Source: Collybia mongolica (taxonomy: Eukaryota > Basidiomycota > Agaricomycetes > Agaricales > Clitocybaceae). From it: a stretch of DNA of 64,000 nucleotides. The translations under genes and the position numbers were made by a program. Where the stretch lies: contig JAAXNY010000016.1 of assembly GCA_013420905.1 (NCBI GenBank), forward strand, positions 62,001 through 126,000, read 5' to 3'. Under the pieces are notes generated by a model. The model searched no databases, was not told the origin of the DNA, and worked only from the letters and a program-made list of their open reading frames with translations. Shown piece after piece: positions 1-12,047 of the stretch (the first letter of the stretch is position 1; each line of letters starts with the position of its first letter).

Positions 1-933
1 TTGTTGAAGAAATACACAACGTACCCCCATCCAGCAGGAAGGGTACCAATCGAGGATGCATAGCGAGCAATCCACAACGGGTTTGTCGAGCCGAACGAGG
101 CGTTATTTCCCGTGCAGGTGGTCCACCAGTCAGTGGTCGAGTAGATGACTTTTATGAGATTAGTATAGGAATACTTCCATTCACGTTACCGACTTACTGG
201 GATAACTAATATAAAGTTATTAATGAGATGTTCCGTATATGAACAAAACTTCACATACCGACCAGTCGCAGCATGGTACGTATTGGAAAAGTCACGAATC
301 CACGCAACCATAGACGAGGCGCTCAAGCCGAAGCAAGTGGAGCCGTAAGGGTTGTCTGCAAGAACGTTTAGTGTTGTTAAAGCGAAAGGTATGACCAGCT
401 TACACTCAATGTCAAGAGCTCCAGGAAGAGTCCTGCCTATGTCTCGAAGTTAATGATTGAATTAAAACCCATATCATCCACTTTACCATCAGCAGTCCAT
501 CCACCTATATTGAGAACGTCGGTTAGAATAGTAGAGGATTGAATGATCATACACTTACCGCCGTGAGCGAGGAAGAAGTTTGCTTGGGCGGCACCAGAGG
601 AAACATCAGGGCGCGCAAAGTGATAACCACCCCGAATGATGTTGTTGTTCGTAGCACCAGTGTACTGGCTGGAAAACTCGGAACTTGTGTAAGCTGATAG
701 TACTCATGTGTGAGGAGAACAGTCTGAAGGGAGTAGGCAGACTAACTGGTGCCTTCGGTGGCCTTGATATACGCGAATTGAATTCCGTTGGCCTTGACCG
801 TAGCCCAGTTGATATTAGGCTGCCAGCCCGACACATCAATTCCCTGAGGAGCTGCACGTTTTTGCAAGCTCTCGAGAGGGGTCGCGTGAACAATAGCCGC
901 AAGTGCGAGGGATACAAGTGAAAGCAACCTCAT
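1..933 (-). CDS. Secreted GH25 lysozyme (N,O-diacetylmuramidase), 3' end beyond window
   Basis: The product would hydrolyse the beta-1,4 bond between MurNAc and GlcNAc in bacterial peptidoglycan outside the cell. The ATG at 933-931 opens a signal peptide of about 17-18 residues. The mature start has GIDVSGWQ, and the frame continues through [10 protein letters not shown] to the catalytic-face motif ALDIE, then AWIRDF and the WWTTCTGN region, all hallmarks of fungal GH25. At least four short introns are needed. One of 50 nt (around 443-492) removes an apparent in-frame stop and joins TADG to [10 protein letters not shown], so the gene looks intact. The reading frame is still open at base 1 (GWGYVVYF), so only the last C-terminal strand is missing. 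It stands alone, followed upstream by 2 kb without genes. The family assignment is firm; exon edges are by eye. Confidence 0.88.
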
Positions 934-2935
934 GATGAAGAAACCTGAATTTCTGGAGAATGGTGGAAGACGAAAGACATTTTATACGCATAATGCGGTC
1001 CCGAGAAACGGGAGATCCGTTACAACCATATGGGTTGGAAGGAGAAATTGCACTCATATGACCGGGCGAAGCGCGCACAGCATAATGTTCAACCTACCCA
1101 CAGGGCGCGTGTCGTTTCAACTGTAGCATGTCCTAGTGTTTTTTTTTCAGCTCGAAGATCCTCAAGTATGGATCTAACAGAATGTCACATACCATGACAT
1201 GGAAGTCGAAGATGCTACACAATCATTTGATTTTTTCTCGGTTATGCCGTGGATAGTGGAGGGTACATAGAGCTGATCATTATCAACATACACATGCCTT
1301 GATGTCGGTCAAGACTGTGGAGGAAGGAAGCTATGAAGATTGGCTATTATGAGAACCCTTGCAGTGATTTCCGTGGTCTGCCAGCATTTCTGAAGTGCAG
1401 TTGATCCGACCGAATGTGAACTAGCAAGGAACAGACCAATTAAAAGGAGCTCATGTTGACGAGAAGCCGGAGCCGTTATCAGAGGTGTTGTCACCACGGT
1501 GACAGCTGCAAGCGTTTCGAAGATATAAAGAAGTGTCATGGGGTAAAAAAACACACCAAACATTCCACAGCCGAAAAGAAGTCTCGGACTTTTACCTTTG
1601 GGAATGGTAAGTAATCCCTAATGCATATGGTAACTTAGGAGATTGCATCACTATAATTGAAGATCCACTTCATCTGTGTATCTTTCGTGTGATTTTTTGG
1701 AGCCTGTAGGCACTAAGAAAGGAGGTGTCTGAGGCCATGAGATAGCTTAGTTGGAACGGCCGTAACTGACATAAGAGCACCAGCTTAAAGACGTTTCTTG
1801 TAAAAGTCGAAAGAATAACATTGACAATTCCAACCTGCCCTCAAGTTCAAACACGTCAAAATAGGGCGAAATACCTTGAATGTTGGCCACGATCAAAGAA
1901 AGGCTCAGGCACCCCTCACCATATCATATTTGTAATAGCCATGGCCATGGCTCGGGTGAACTTCATGCTTCATGTGCTTTCCATGGTATTACAGCCGTGG
2001 ATAAAAACTTGCAGTCCGACATTTGCAAGGATCTGTTATGATCCGACACCTGCAACAAAACAAAAACGCATTTATCCGAAGAAGGCACTTTGTAAAATTA
2101 AAAAAAATCATATGCAGCTTTTCATTGACTTCCTTGCCGTTCGTATATGGTCAAGTTGATTATACCTCAGGCCTCAGGATTGGTCGCATGACTTGGAGAG
2201 CACGCAAACCTTCCGCCTTAATTAACTCTTCAATTTAAACAAGGCCTCGAATACATTGATCAACATTTGTCAATGTGGTCTGCAAAGTCCTACGCATAAA
2301 TGAGAACCGACATTATTTGTTGCATCGGCTATAAATAGAGTACTTTGAAACCTTGTTCACATTACTTATATACATACTTAAACCGATAATCAGCCTACTC
2401 AGCCCTGTGACGTTCCTTAATCAGTGCGCTGCGCCCTTTCGGACGATTTGGCAAGCCTGACATATTACTCGACATAAGGGACCTTTCGAGGGTCCGAGCC
2501 TCGGGCTGTGCAGGCATTTACACAGTTTACACTACTTGGAGGACTCAAATGATCTGGCCTATATTATATGACGTTTCACACTTTCAAGTCGACACGCCCA
2601 GAGCCCTTTCATCTCAAAGTCTCCTTCAGCCGCTGCGGACGTACCTGACTTCGACCTCGCCTTAGAAAATTATAGATAATTTCCAATTGGCTGAGCTATG
2701 GGCTTTTGTGTCGGATCCTCATCTCGCAGCTCTCTCCCATTACCTGATTCAGAAGCCTATATGATGGTACATATCGCGGTTGTGTCATTGTGGTGGCTGT
2801 GACTCAACATGGTCGCAAGCCCAACATTATGGATTGGGCTGTTAAATGTTCCTGTGAAGCCCTAAATCCAGCCGTCGTTATCAAGTTGCGACAACCTATA
2901 ATTTGAATCCAAACGTGTTCGAGTTGAAAAGAACA
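934..2935. other. Gene-poor spacer
   Basis: No reading frame here looks like a real protein. A minus-strand frame at 1309-1563 is hydrophobic, but I recognise no family and see no supporting exons. The first part holds the promoter of the lysozyme gene. I see no terminal repeats that would mark a transposon. Confidence 0.5.
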
Positions 2936-4397
2936 ATGCATCGCTGTTTCACCGTCAGTGACATCCTGTTGGTCATCTTTGGCTACTTGCGACGTTTGGT
3001 ATCTTCATGCCGTGTATTCAGTGGCAATCCCGATCATACAGTCACTCGCGTAGCAAACGGGATTGGTTATCCTCGTAGAACCGGCTCTGGATGTTTACAG
3101 TAAGTGATTTGGGATTTTTGAAAATTTGACAACGTCACTGGTTGACTACGCAGAACTTTTATCGACCATTGAAGGATTCGGACTGGTCCAGGTACGAATA
3201 TTACGCCTCGAGGGTTCGACAGCTGGGAAATTTGCATGGGGAACTTTGCTATGATATCCACGCAGATGTCTGGGCCTATACAGGTCTGCCAAAATTCTAC
3301 TTCTAAACCTTCGTTGCGTCCTCCTCTGGAATGGACACTTAAACAATTGCGTGATATATTCACAGAACTTTCTTGGACCTTTAGTTCAGGACGTGGGTAT
3401 CTTGCCGAGATATATGCAGACGTTGAAAGGAATTGCGATGGTCATCTTTCAGCTGACTGTCGCCGAACATCCAGAAGTTATCCTTCAGCTTTATACCCGA
3501 GGAGGCTTTCATATCAGTTTTTCAAGACCTGGTGTGTTTCCTACAGGATCTTCGAGAACTAGGCGTACCGAAAACACCTCTCACCAATAAAGTCATTGCC
3601 CACCTGGGTGACTTCCGCCATCTATCCAAACTGGGTTGACCTGTAAACATTGACCTCAGATTATATAGGACGAACGATGGCCGCTTCCCCGACCTCCAGG
3701 TGATCGACTTTTTTTCCCTGATTGGTTTTCAGCAGCATCGATAACGGGGAGTGTGGCCTGCGACTTTAGAACATTGTTCATCAAATTCCAACCGGACTGG
3801 GAAGAAGCCGCACACCCTCCCACAACCTTCAAAACTTTTATGCAACCCTTCCTTCAACACCCTGGTCGCTTCACCTTAACTAACCTGAGCATATCATCGC
3901 AAGATATGATCTTGACTAACACACACTACGTACCTGCTGTATACAATACCTTCGAACCTCTCTTTGCATGTGCGGCGCCCGAGGACATCGACATCGGGCT
4001 CAGATTCGTCAACAAACTCGATGATTCCCAGCTTGAGGGCACGGCAGCCGCATGGCCCGCACTTCGAAGATTAAATATCAAGACTCTCTCTTCATTAATA
4101 TCGAATGACACTGGCGGGGCTTTATTCTTATGTTGCGGAAATGCCCCCCAACTACATTCGCTTGGATTTTCTATCCATGGCACACCAGTCGATCCAGACC
4201 TACTCAGTGGGGTAGGAAATGTACTTGTTAAAGAAATTTCAGTTCGATCGTCAACGATACGATCTCCAGCAAATGTCCTTCGTTCTTTGATTAGCGTGTT
4301 CCCAAGTCTCTGGGATGTTACTTTTTGCGGGGCGGGAGGGCCGGGTAGGGCAAAGGTTCAAAGAACGCTGCAAGTGATGGGTCCTGACGAAGGTTAG
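2936..4397 (+). pseudogene. Decayed F-box/LRR-type protein gene
   Basis: The start (ATG at 2936, MHRCFTVSDILLVIFGYL) matches the F-box-like opening of a family that is hugely expanded in agarics. Matching pieces follow in order but in different frames: RPLKDSDWSRYEYYASRV near 3155, LLLNLRCVLLWNG near 3290, FLGPLV near 3370, FLQDLRELGVPKTPLTNKVI near 3540, and a long last exon-like stretch at about 3750-4397 with LRR-like spacing (PALRRLNIKTLSS, LHSLGFSIHG, FPSLWDVTF). The frame changes near 3285 and the stop after HLSKLG near 3638 are hard to explain by introns alone, so I call it broken. An alternative is a gene with unusual introns. No ubiquitin-ligase role can be shown from sequence. Confidence 0.55.
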
Positions 4398-4631
4398 ATC
4401 TAAAGGAACGAGGAATCAGACGGGTGTTAATTTAAACAGACGGATAGGAAAGAGCCTACATTACACAACCCAAAGTAGTATATAATACAGGATTTGGAAA
4501 GCGTTGATGTGTTTGAGATATTTGTAACGTTGTTAGGACATGTAATTCAAAAGCTCAAAGCTATGTTTACATTGATTGCTATTTTGCACATGGTATGATC
4601 AAGTCTTGGGGTGTATTGTGTTAGTTGGTGG

Positions 4632-5119
4632 TTAGGCGAACATTCTGGTATAAAATCGAGGATCGTGGATAAGCTCTATTGTATCGTTCACAAGCTTCAT
4701 GTCTATGGGCAATCATCAGCCTTTGGCAAAACCGCGAAGTGCAGGCGACACACCTAATTCCTGACCAAGAATTGTATATGACAACATCTTTATCGTTGTT
4801 GCATCGATTACGTTCCCAACAACCTCAATGTACCCATCTTCAACGTTCACATCCGACTGTAGATTGTTGCGAACGTGAATGAGATCAAAAGGGATATGAG
4901 GCGTACTTTCGTCGCCCGAATTGTTACTTCACCTCCATCACTGGCTTGGACGGTAGCGACATCGCCGTTGAGCTGTGAAGAGTTGTTACAGTGACGATGA
5001 AATGAAGTTGAGGCGTTAAAGAGTACCTGAATCGGTTTGCAGGCCAGCCTGACGGTTTTACCTACGAAGTCAGGCAGACGAGCAGAGTTTACACGAGTAG
5101 ATATGTGGTCAGACGACAT
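4632..5119 (-). CDS. RFA3: Replication protein A 14-kDa subunit (RPA3)
   Basis: This is the smallest subunit of the heterotrimeric single-stranded-DNA-binding complex RPA, used in replication, repair and recombination. Four exons join cleanly: 5119-5027, 4972-4907, 4856-4754 and 4702-4632, giving 110 residues, the normal RPA3 size (about 110-120). The single OB fold is visible as STRVNSARLPDFVGKTVRL, then a strand with GDVATVQASDGGEVTI, then YIEVVGNV, and the C-terminal helix DMKLVNDTIELIHDPRFY that bundles with RPA1 and RPA2. All three introns have GT and AG borders. An upstream in-frame ATG (5131) would add four residues; I prefer 5119. Nothing looks damaged. The 5' side faces the transposable element that begins about 300 bp away. 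Confidence 0.87.
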
Positions 5120-5411
5120 AGAAGAACACAACGTTGAGGTTCAACTTGAATCCGACGCGTCGAATCAAACGCGCCGCAGATTTAGCGGAGTTTCAAATTT
5201 ATCTGTCTGTTTGGAATATCCTTGTCTGATTCTAAGCCTACTCATGTGTGAAAGAAATTACACTTTTTCTCTCACTCGTGCTAACCATACTTACAGGAAC
5301 CTCTGGTGTCTGGTGGTCATTACCGTTATGGCACTTACAGTAGAAGCTTATCCGGGGGAAAAGTAGCCAAGACTTCTCACTGGCTTGCCTCAATCCTCGC
5401 GTCCGAAGGCA

Positions 5412-5421
5412 CGACACAGCC
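5412..5421. repeat. Target-site duplication, left copy
   Basis: The 10-mer CGACACAGCC occurs here and again at 6830-6839, immediately outside the two inverted ends of the element. The two copies are identical, which points to a fairly recent insertion. Confidence 0.8.
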
Positions 5422-6829
5422 TGTACTTTACACTCCCCCACATGTCCTTGCGGACTCCGCGCGGACTGCAAAAGTCCGTGCGGACTCTGCACGGACTCCG
5501 TACGGACTCCGCAAGGACAGCACAAAGTCCACACGGACTCTGCACAGACTCCGCACGGACTCCGTGTGGACTCCACAGAGTCCGCGCGGACTCACTTACT
5601 TTCTTTTATTATGAAGCACTTACTTACTCTTTTACTTACTAACAATCTATATAATTAATAGAATATAACATATATTATTACTAAGTATAATACATATATG
5701 ATAAAATAATTTAATATAGGCGGGGGCGGGGGCCCCCGCCCCCCCGTCGTCCTCGTCGGCCCCCGCGACGTCGTCAGCGGCCTGGGTTTCAGCGGCGGCG
5801 GCACTGGCCGCTTGTCTTGTCGTTGTCCCCGTTGTCCTTAGTCGTCGTTGTCGTCGTCGTCCTCGTTGTCCTTAGTCGTCGTCATCCTCGTGGTGGTGGT
5901 GGTCGTCTTTGTTGTAGTTGTCGTCGTCGTCGTCGCGCCGTTGTTAGTGCCGCCGTTGCCGCTGCTGTTGCCGTCGTTGCCGCAGGCCTCGTCGGCACTG
6001 TTGCTGCTGTTGCTGTTGCTGTCTTCGTCGTTGTCGTTGTCGTTGCCGCCTTCCTCCTGTTGCTGTTGGCGGCCGTATCCTTCGTCTCGAGTTCCTGAAG
6101 TGGGGAGGGGGGGACACGCTGCGTGGTGAGCGTGTGGGTGAGCGGCGGTGTACGACTCACCTGGTTCTGCCCCTCGGGGCGCCCTTTCCTCGTCGTCCCC
6201 TCGTTCCGCGTCCGTTTCTATCCTTCTCCCCACATCGTCTTGTGCGTCGTCATGTTGATGTCGGTTGGCGTTCGATGCGTTGGCGTTGGCGGCGTGGGTG
6301 CGTTGGCGTTGGTGTCGGCGTTGGCGGTTTTGGCGGGCGTCGTTGATGTGGTTGAAAAGAACCAACGAAGACGTGGCAACGGTAATGTGACCATTGCACG
6401 TGCCTCGTAATCATGTGACCTAAGTCCGTTGACTTGAGGCCAGTGATTCTGTAGGTAGAAATGCCCGCCTTGCCCAACGGTTATGAACGCCAAACATATT
6501 ACGTAATGTGCGTGCCTGTACGCGTTCGAACCTAGTCGGATGCAAGTTTTTCACCACCGTTATGTTATGTTATTAATAACAAATAGTATATATAATTTGT
6601 GTAAATAAAATTTATATTACTAAGTCGATTAGTAATCGACTGGCCGCGCGGACTCTGCGAGCTGTCCGTCCGTGCTGGTCCGCGTGTCCGCGTAAAATTA
6701 CGCGGATTGATGCGGACTCGACGCGGACACGGATTCTTGTCTGGCTGATGGTCCTGCCAAATGAGTCCGTGTGTCCGCGCGGAGTCCGCACGGAGTCCGC
6801 ACGGGTTATGTGGCTTAGTGTAAAGACCT
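5422..6829. mobile_element. Non-autonomous TIR element (1,408 bp), KDZ-like ends
   Basis: The left end reads TGTACTTTACACTCCCCCAC and the right end is its imperfect inverse (shared core TTACACTnnnCCACAT). A 10-bp duplication flanks both. Inside each end lies a dense array of short palindrome-like units around CGGACTCCG (about 5446-5590 and 6640-6803). The core has an AT-rich strip, a G/C block near 5720-5760 that could fold, and a long (GTC/GTT)n-type triplet tract (about 5815-6060) whose open frames are low-complexity and not genes. No transposase is present. The left end matches the end of the KDZ-type transposon at 61394, so mobilisation by a KDZ transposase is a reasonable inference. Confidence 0.8.
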
Positions 6830-6839
6830 CGACACAGCC
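6830..6839. repeat. Target-site duplication, right copy
   Basis: This is the second identical copy of CGACACAGCC, directly outside the right terminal inverted repeat. Confidence 0.8.
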
Positions 6840-8238
6840 CGCGTTTTCCTTCAGCTGTCGTTTCCTATCGACGCACTCACAAGTTACCGTATTGAAATCA
6901 TTCCTCGTATAATCCGGGCCCTCGATGAGGTGTTCCTTTCACAGAAAGCAGGATTCACCCGGATACACACAAATCGAAAAATGACAAATTTTGAAATTGA
7001 ACCTGTAAAAATTTGACTCCCCTATTCAACGCTCCTAACAAGCGTTTACACAACCATAAATGTTCGATTCCAATAGTAGCCAATTCTTGACCGCCGTACA
7101 AATAATTCGTAAGGGACTACGGCTTGTCCTCCCGCTACTAACCAGCTAGTATGCATTCTTTTATCGGGTATACTTTAGAATTTTGTCAAACAAATCTCGA
7201 TTTGGCCAGCAACGCGCATTTGTCAGGGCCACTCCGCTATCATACAGCATTGCGGCTTCCTCTGATAGTTGACAACGACATCGCCTGCGTTGCGAACCCC
7301 TCCGAATCGGGCCCGAATTTTATGGATTTGGGTATGTCGGACTTCACGTCCTTCGCTAATACTGTCCCTCTTCCTTTTCCCAGCAGCAGAGGCGGTACCG
7401 TGAGAAGCATGAAATGCCTCTGGCTTACACAGCCTTCCTACATATACCAACCCGAAGTCCGTATAGCTAGGCAGGTGACTCGGTACCTCTGAACGTGCGG
7501 ATCTTTTGGACCTGTCATGGTCGCGATGCGCGGGATTGGACATGGAATTCCGAGCACAGCCTGAAAAGCCTGATGGTTGAAAGACATATCGTTGCTTCGC
7601 ACATGTCCCCCCTTCATTGCTATGAGCTCAAGGGAAGGTTTAATCAGCAGCGGTCAAGTAATGACTAACGATGACCGTAACGAAGTATAGTTCCAGATCA
7701 TATACTAATACTGCTCATCATTTTATACTATCTGCTTAATACGGAGAGCACACACAACTGTAGTTTAATAGTACGAGGAAGCAGTGGGTTCGAGCCTAAC
7801 CAGCAGGCTGAGGTGCTCTTACTTCTACAAGTACCTCCTCCAGGTTGCCATGTCCATGCACGTCCCCAAGAAGCAGTAAAGGAGTGAGAACGACTTGAAC
7901 AGGGGAAAAAAGATCACTTGATGATAACATTCTGGGTCTTGCGTGTATTTGGAGTTTATAAGGGGGGGAAGGGGTGAATTCCTTTACTTGGTAGCATCAA
8001 ATACCGTATAGCACATTCCATCTAGTCTGCTATATGCATCATCCGAGCACCGGTAATAGACTTCGGAGTCGCGCGTACGAATGATTATAGAATTACAACA
8101 TTTGATCTCAGGATACGACGATGGACTGCTCGGATGGTGCATAGGAGCGTCAGTGGATTACATGAAGTGTATGTGACTGTGGGCGATCTCCGCTCGGACA
8201 TTGGGAAATGTGTGTGTAATTGTTGAGTGTTAAGGGCG
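6840..8238. other. Spacer without recognisable genes
   Basis: A 113-codon plus-strand frame at 7151-7492 has no family resemblance and no homologous neighbours, so I do not call it. The rest is stop-rich in all frames. The end nearest 8239 probably holds the 3' UTR of the minus-strand gene. Confidence 0.45.
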
Positions 8239-9026
8239 TCAGATCCCAAGCCCAGTGAGCGCGGCCAGAGCTGTCTTCATCCGGGTCACGAACTCGTTCA
8301 GCTTTTCTCGGGTCTTCTCTGTGAGGAATGATGGAAATTGATATAAGATGAGGGGTCAGTGACTCAGAAACGTGACGTTGGAATGCCGACGGAGGCCGAT
8401 GAGAGGAGGCAGAGTGAAGTGCCTACCGACGACAGAGAAATGAAGATGGGAAGAATATAGAGGCAACATGCCTTGTCGTTTTTCCGCTTCTATTACTGAG
8501 ACAATTTTCTGCTCGATCTTGTGGGCTGCAAGCGTGCTTTCGTGTCTCGGTCGAGCAGAAGCCCAAGCATGTGTCTCGATGATTAGATCAAGGAGCATAG
8601 CACTCAATTCTAGAGTAATTGGTTAGTAAAGGGCGTCAGTGGGTCGATTCCTAAGAATGAAGATAGCTATATGCGCAATGGCCGGCGTTGGGATTATCAA
8701 ATACAGTAAGTACATGCGTAAGGCGGTCAACTCGGGGCATAGCCGTTCATCAAACCCTGGCAGCCTGGCCACAACATCCTATGTCACGTACCTCGTTCAA
8801 ATGCCAAGTCCCGGTTGGTTTCCTCATTGAAAGGCGATACGATGTTAAGCTGATGATCGAATGGGGGGAAAGTCTCGCTAATTATCTCAGAAAGGGACTG
8901 CGTTTGTGAATTTCGAGCGGGTAATAACGCTGTAGGTTTTTCGGCCACGGGCGGAACAGTAGTGGGACTGGCGGACAGGGGAGACGAAACAGTCTTTTCC
9001 TGTGCTGCTTTCGGAGAGGAGGACAT
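8239..9026 (-). CDS. Small conserved-looking protein, function unknown
   Basis: I do not recognise the family. Four exons can be joined from ATG 9026. The first is a low-complexity Ser/Pro/Ala N-terminus followed by QSLSEIISETFPPFDHQLNI. A short exon gives FDERLCPELTALR. The next, near 8356-8600, is helical (MLLDLIIETHAWASARPRHE, then AHKIEQKIVSVIEAEKRQ). The last has EKTREKLNEFVTRMKTALAA and a stop at 8241-8239. The helical, heptad-like second half suggests a subunit of a coiled-coil complex. Intron borders are GT/AG, but the acceptor of the third exon is uncertain, with two AG choices seven bases apart. Length is about 180 residues. No sign of damage. Confidence 0.5.
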
Positions 9027-9715
9027 TTTCATTATAGCTTTACGTTTGGTTCTGGGGTCCGTCCAAGGTGTTGAAGGACGTGGTCTACTAGGTACCTGAT
9101 CGGGCAACAGACGTGTGCAAATCTATCAATCCCTCGCTCTATGCTTAAAAATTATGGAAGGCCCACACGGTCGTGGCTTACCTCGAAAGAAAGGGAACTC
9201 GACTTTGATAATTACTGTATATGGTTGGTTGGAGTGAGTTACATATAAAAAACGGGGTTAACTTACCTCAGACTCGCGTTGCACGCGTCAACTTGTAGCA
9301 AGTTGTTTTTGATAAAAGGGTCACAGCCCCGTGGGATCCCGTCACGGCGCGCCTCCTCTCCAACTTCTGTTGCCATGATATTCACACAGCTAGCCCACAG
9401 CCTGTTCAAGGACCATATGTATATACTAATATGACAAATTCACTTTGACAGACAAATGAAGGCTATCGCGTCGGCAAAATGTGAGTCGTTGCCGTTTGCA
9501 TAAATACTGTTTCATCTCGTTTGATTTTGTCAACACAATTTCGTCCGAGCCTCAATCCCTGGTCTGTTTTCTCCTCTATCTCAACATCCACGCACTACCT
9601 GTAATAAGAAGGACAATTATCATCTGGGTCTAGGTCCGATAACAAGATCCTGTTTTGCGAGAAAGGACCTCATTCAATACGCGAGACTCGTGAAGCCACC
9701 TCTATCCACCATCTC
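9027..9715. other. Intergenic region between divergent genes
   Basis: This lies between the divergent starts at 9026 (minus) and 9716 (plus), so it probably holds both promoters. No coding frame or repeat stands out. Confidence 0.4.
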
Positions 9716-12047
9716 ATGCACTATCATTCCGAACCGGATGCTGAAGCTTATTTGGAAAGACCTTTTCTGATAGGCCCTTCATCTGCATACGACCCCAATA
9801 TACTCCGACCATCCCAGGGCGATATAGAAACAGACCGATTGCCTAATACTTCTTCTCTTACCTTTAAAGTCTTTTCTCCGACAATTGCCAGAATGCCCTT
9901 AAATGAAAGTGATAGTGGAGTTGTACTCAATTCGCCATTACTAGAAACCAGAATGTTTCCGATAAACCCCACCGACTTCCGAAGATATGAGAGGAATATA
10001 ATTAGGTATGTTTTTAACGACTTCGAGTAACCATTAATATATTGACCAATTAAACGAGATCAAAGCACTGCAACCACTCTTACCATATCAGGGCGAATAC
10101 GACCTCATTCTCGCCGTTAGTCCTTAATTTACACCTACGCTGGTTGAGGTCTGATAAGGCCTTAGCAATTCATCGCCAGCTGGCTGGATGCCATTGATCC
10201 ATCCGGAGGGGGCGCCTTTTTTTCATCATGAAACACGGGTATACACTCATCACAACTTTGCGAGATCTGTCGTCTGAAAGGATCCCCATCAGCATATTTT
10301 TACCGATGCCCACTTGGACGACATGGGCGTTTACATAGCGCTTGAGGAATCTGCGCGTACTATAGAATCTCGTATCGAGTCATTTTCTGTACCGTTGCCC
10401 GAGAGGTTTGATATTGTGCTCGACTTGAGACCGGAAGGCCCTGGGAGGTACAACTGTGGATACTACTTTGCCAACCACGACAATCGCACAGTGTTCTGGT
10501 TGGATGACCATGATGTGTCTGGAATTTTGAAAGAAGTCAACGTTCAATGCACCCTTTTCCACGTTGGTGAGCCCCCGTCATTGAGTCCGGCCGCTTCTCG
10601 TTAAATTTCTCTCCAGGTCATGAGATCGAGTCTCAATATTGGCTAGTTCATGACAAAGTGCATTTTCCCGCTGGGTCTCATACAGTGTAATTACAGGTAT
10701 CACTGTGAATTATTTCCCAACACTCGTTTGATCACTATGGACGTTCTTTACGAACTCAAAGATCTCTTGATTCATAATATCGGTGGTACGCGCAATATCC
10801 GTCCGGAATATTTTCTCTCACTGACTCGACGTATAATCAAGATTCTTTGACGTCCTCAGTCTCCAATGCTCCATATACTGTCAAGGAACTTAAACATATG
10901 CTGCATCTCGTCAACGAGATGAAAGGTATAGCTTATCCTCTCATATGAGGTGCCATTGACGTTGTTCCTGTAGGTCAAGTAGACAGGAATTCATCTGGTT
11001 CGGTGTGCCTTTTCTGTGAGTAACAACTTCTGACTGTTTATCCTCGTAACTGATTATTTCACAGCCAGGTTCATGAGCACATTTGGTAAGAAGCTCTTCG
11101 TCCTGTCAGAAATTTACCAAGCTATAGTTGTCCTGCAGCACATGAACGGTTCTTGAATTTACATGGCGAGCCGGGGGCGAGGCTCTGTCGAGAACAGTCC
11201 ATCCACGACGACGCTTTGCTTAAACAGACTTTATTTTTTAGGTGTATGGATCCGGTCATGTTTTATGTTCCAAGCATCCATCTTCGAACACTATGCGACA
11301 ATACGGTTGATCACCTAGTCAACAAATCGCGGTCGTCCCAGATCTTAACGCAGTTAAAGGCGGAATGGAGAGATTCGACCATCTATGTCTGTTGCATTCC
11401 TATTGTCCTCTCGTCAATTGTATTGATCGAAATTGACAAACAAGTCAACCCTGCTGCTGAACGCGAACGTCGTATCTCTGGTTGCGCATAGTAGTCTCAG
11501 TCCCCAAAGCGTTTCAGGGCGAATAAACCAAGCCTCTATCCTGGCTAGCATCGGATCGCTCATAGCTGGGCTTCTACTTTTCAGGCAGGCCCCTAACGGG
11601 AAATTTGTCAGTAATCAATTGCACCTATGTCGAATGACGCCTAATAATTAGTAATCTAGAATCACTTCCTTGCACAGAGAGGTGTCTGTTCCTTTGGTCT
11701 GGAAGCACTTGCTATGATGTACAGCCTTCCAAATGCCCTCCTTCTCTGGGGGTGAGTGCTAAGTCTTCCGCGGAGATCCGCCATCTCATCACCATCACCC
11801 ATGTAGAGCAATATCTTTCTTTGCTGCCCTAGGGATCACCTGTTTAGAAACGGGTGATATCATTTCATATCCACTGATTGGCATTTCCTCGGTGGCACTT
11901 ATCTCGATCTTCGTTTGGTGTATTTCTACCTCATCTGAGAGCGGTCCATATATCAGGCCATGGATCATGAGAAGGTTTCTAGATAAACATCTTGAAAGTC
12001 CTTCCGAGAACGAGGCGTGGGACAGTAAAGGCTGTTTAACTTATTAA
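9716..12047 (+). CDS. WW-domain multi-pass membrane protein, copy 1 of 3
   Basis: This is the first member of a tandem trio with shared exon order. Exon 1 (ATG 9716) ends in PTDFRRYERNI, matching the TPREYERYS exon end of copies 2 and 3. A WW-like module follows near 10180-10230 (AGWMPLIHPEGAPFFHHETR), then a helical exon with GYYFANHDNRTVFWLDD (10270-10570), CELFPNTRL near 10715, and FLNLHGEPGARLCREQSIH near 11150. The C-terminal third is hydrophobic: LLLNANVVSLVAH, ASIGSLIAGLLLFRQ, GLEALAMMYSLPNALLLWG, and a last membrane segment ending at stop 12045-12047. About 10 introns are implied. WW modules bind proline-rich peptides, so a membrane-anchored scaffold is possible. It is the most diverged copy, but I see no frame break. 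Confidence 0.6.

Noticed and set aside
1309..1563. Hydrophobic 84-codon minus-strand frame
   Set aside because: No family likeness, no upstream exon or signal, and it lies in a gene-poor spacer.
5450..5590. Repeat array that at first glance resembles a CRISPR
   Set aside because: Units are short overlapping palindromes without regular unique spacers; it is the subterminal array of a DNA transposon in a eukaryote.
5817..6365. Long Val/Ser/Arg/Thr-rich open frames on both strands
   Set aside because: They come from the GTC/GTT triplet tract in the transposable element; low complexity in every frame, no motif.
6505..6545. Second GTTCGAACC T-loop-like motif
   Set aside because: No acceptor, D or anticodon stems around it; inside the transposable element.
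7745..7820. tRNA-like stretch with GGTTCGAGCC and a GAGCAC/GTGCTC pairing
   Set aside because: The T-arm does not abut the acceptor stem and no anticodon or D stem can be formed.
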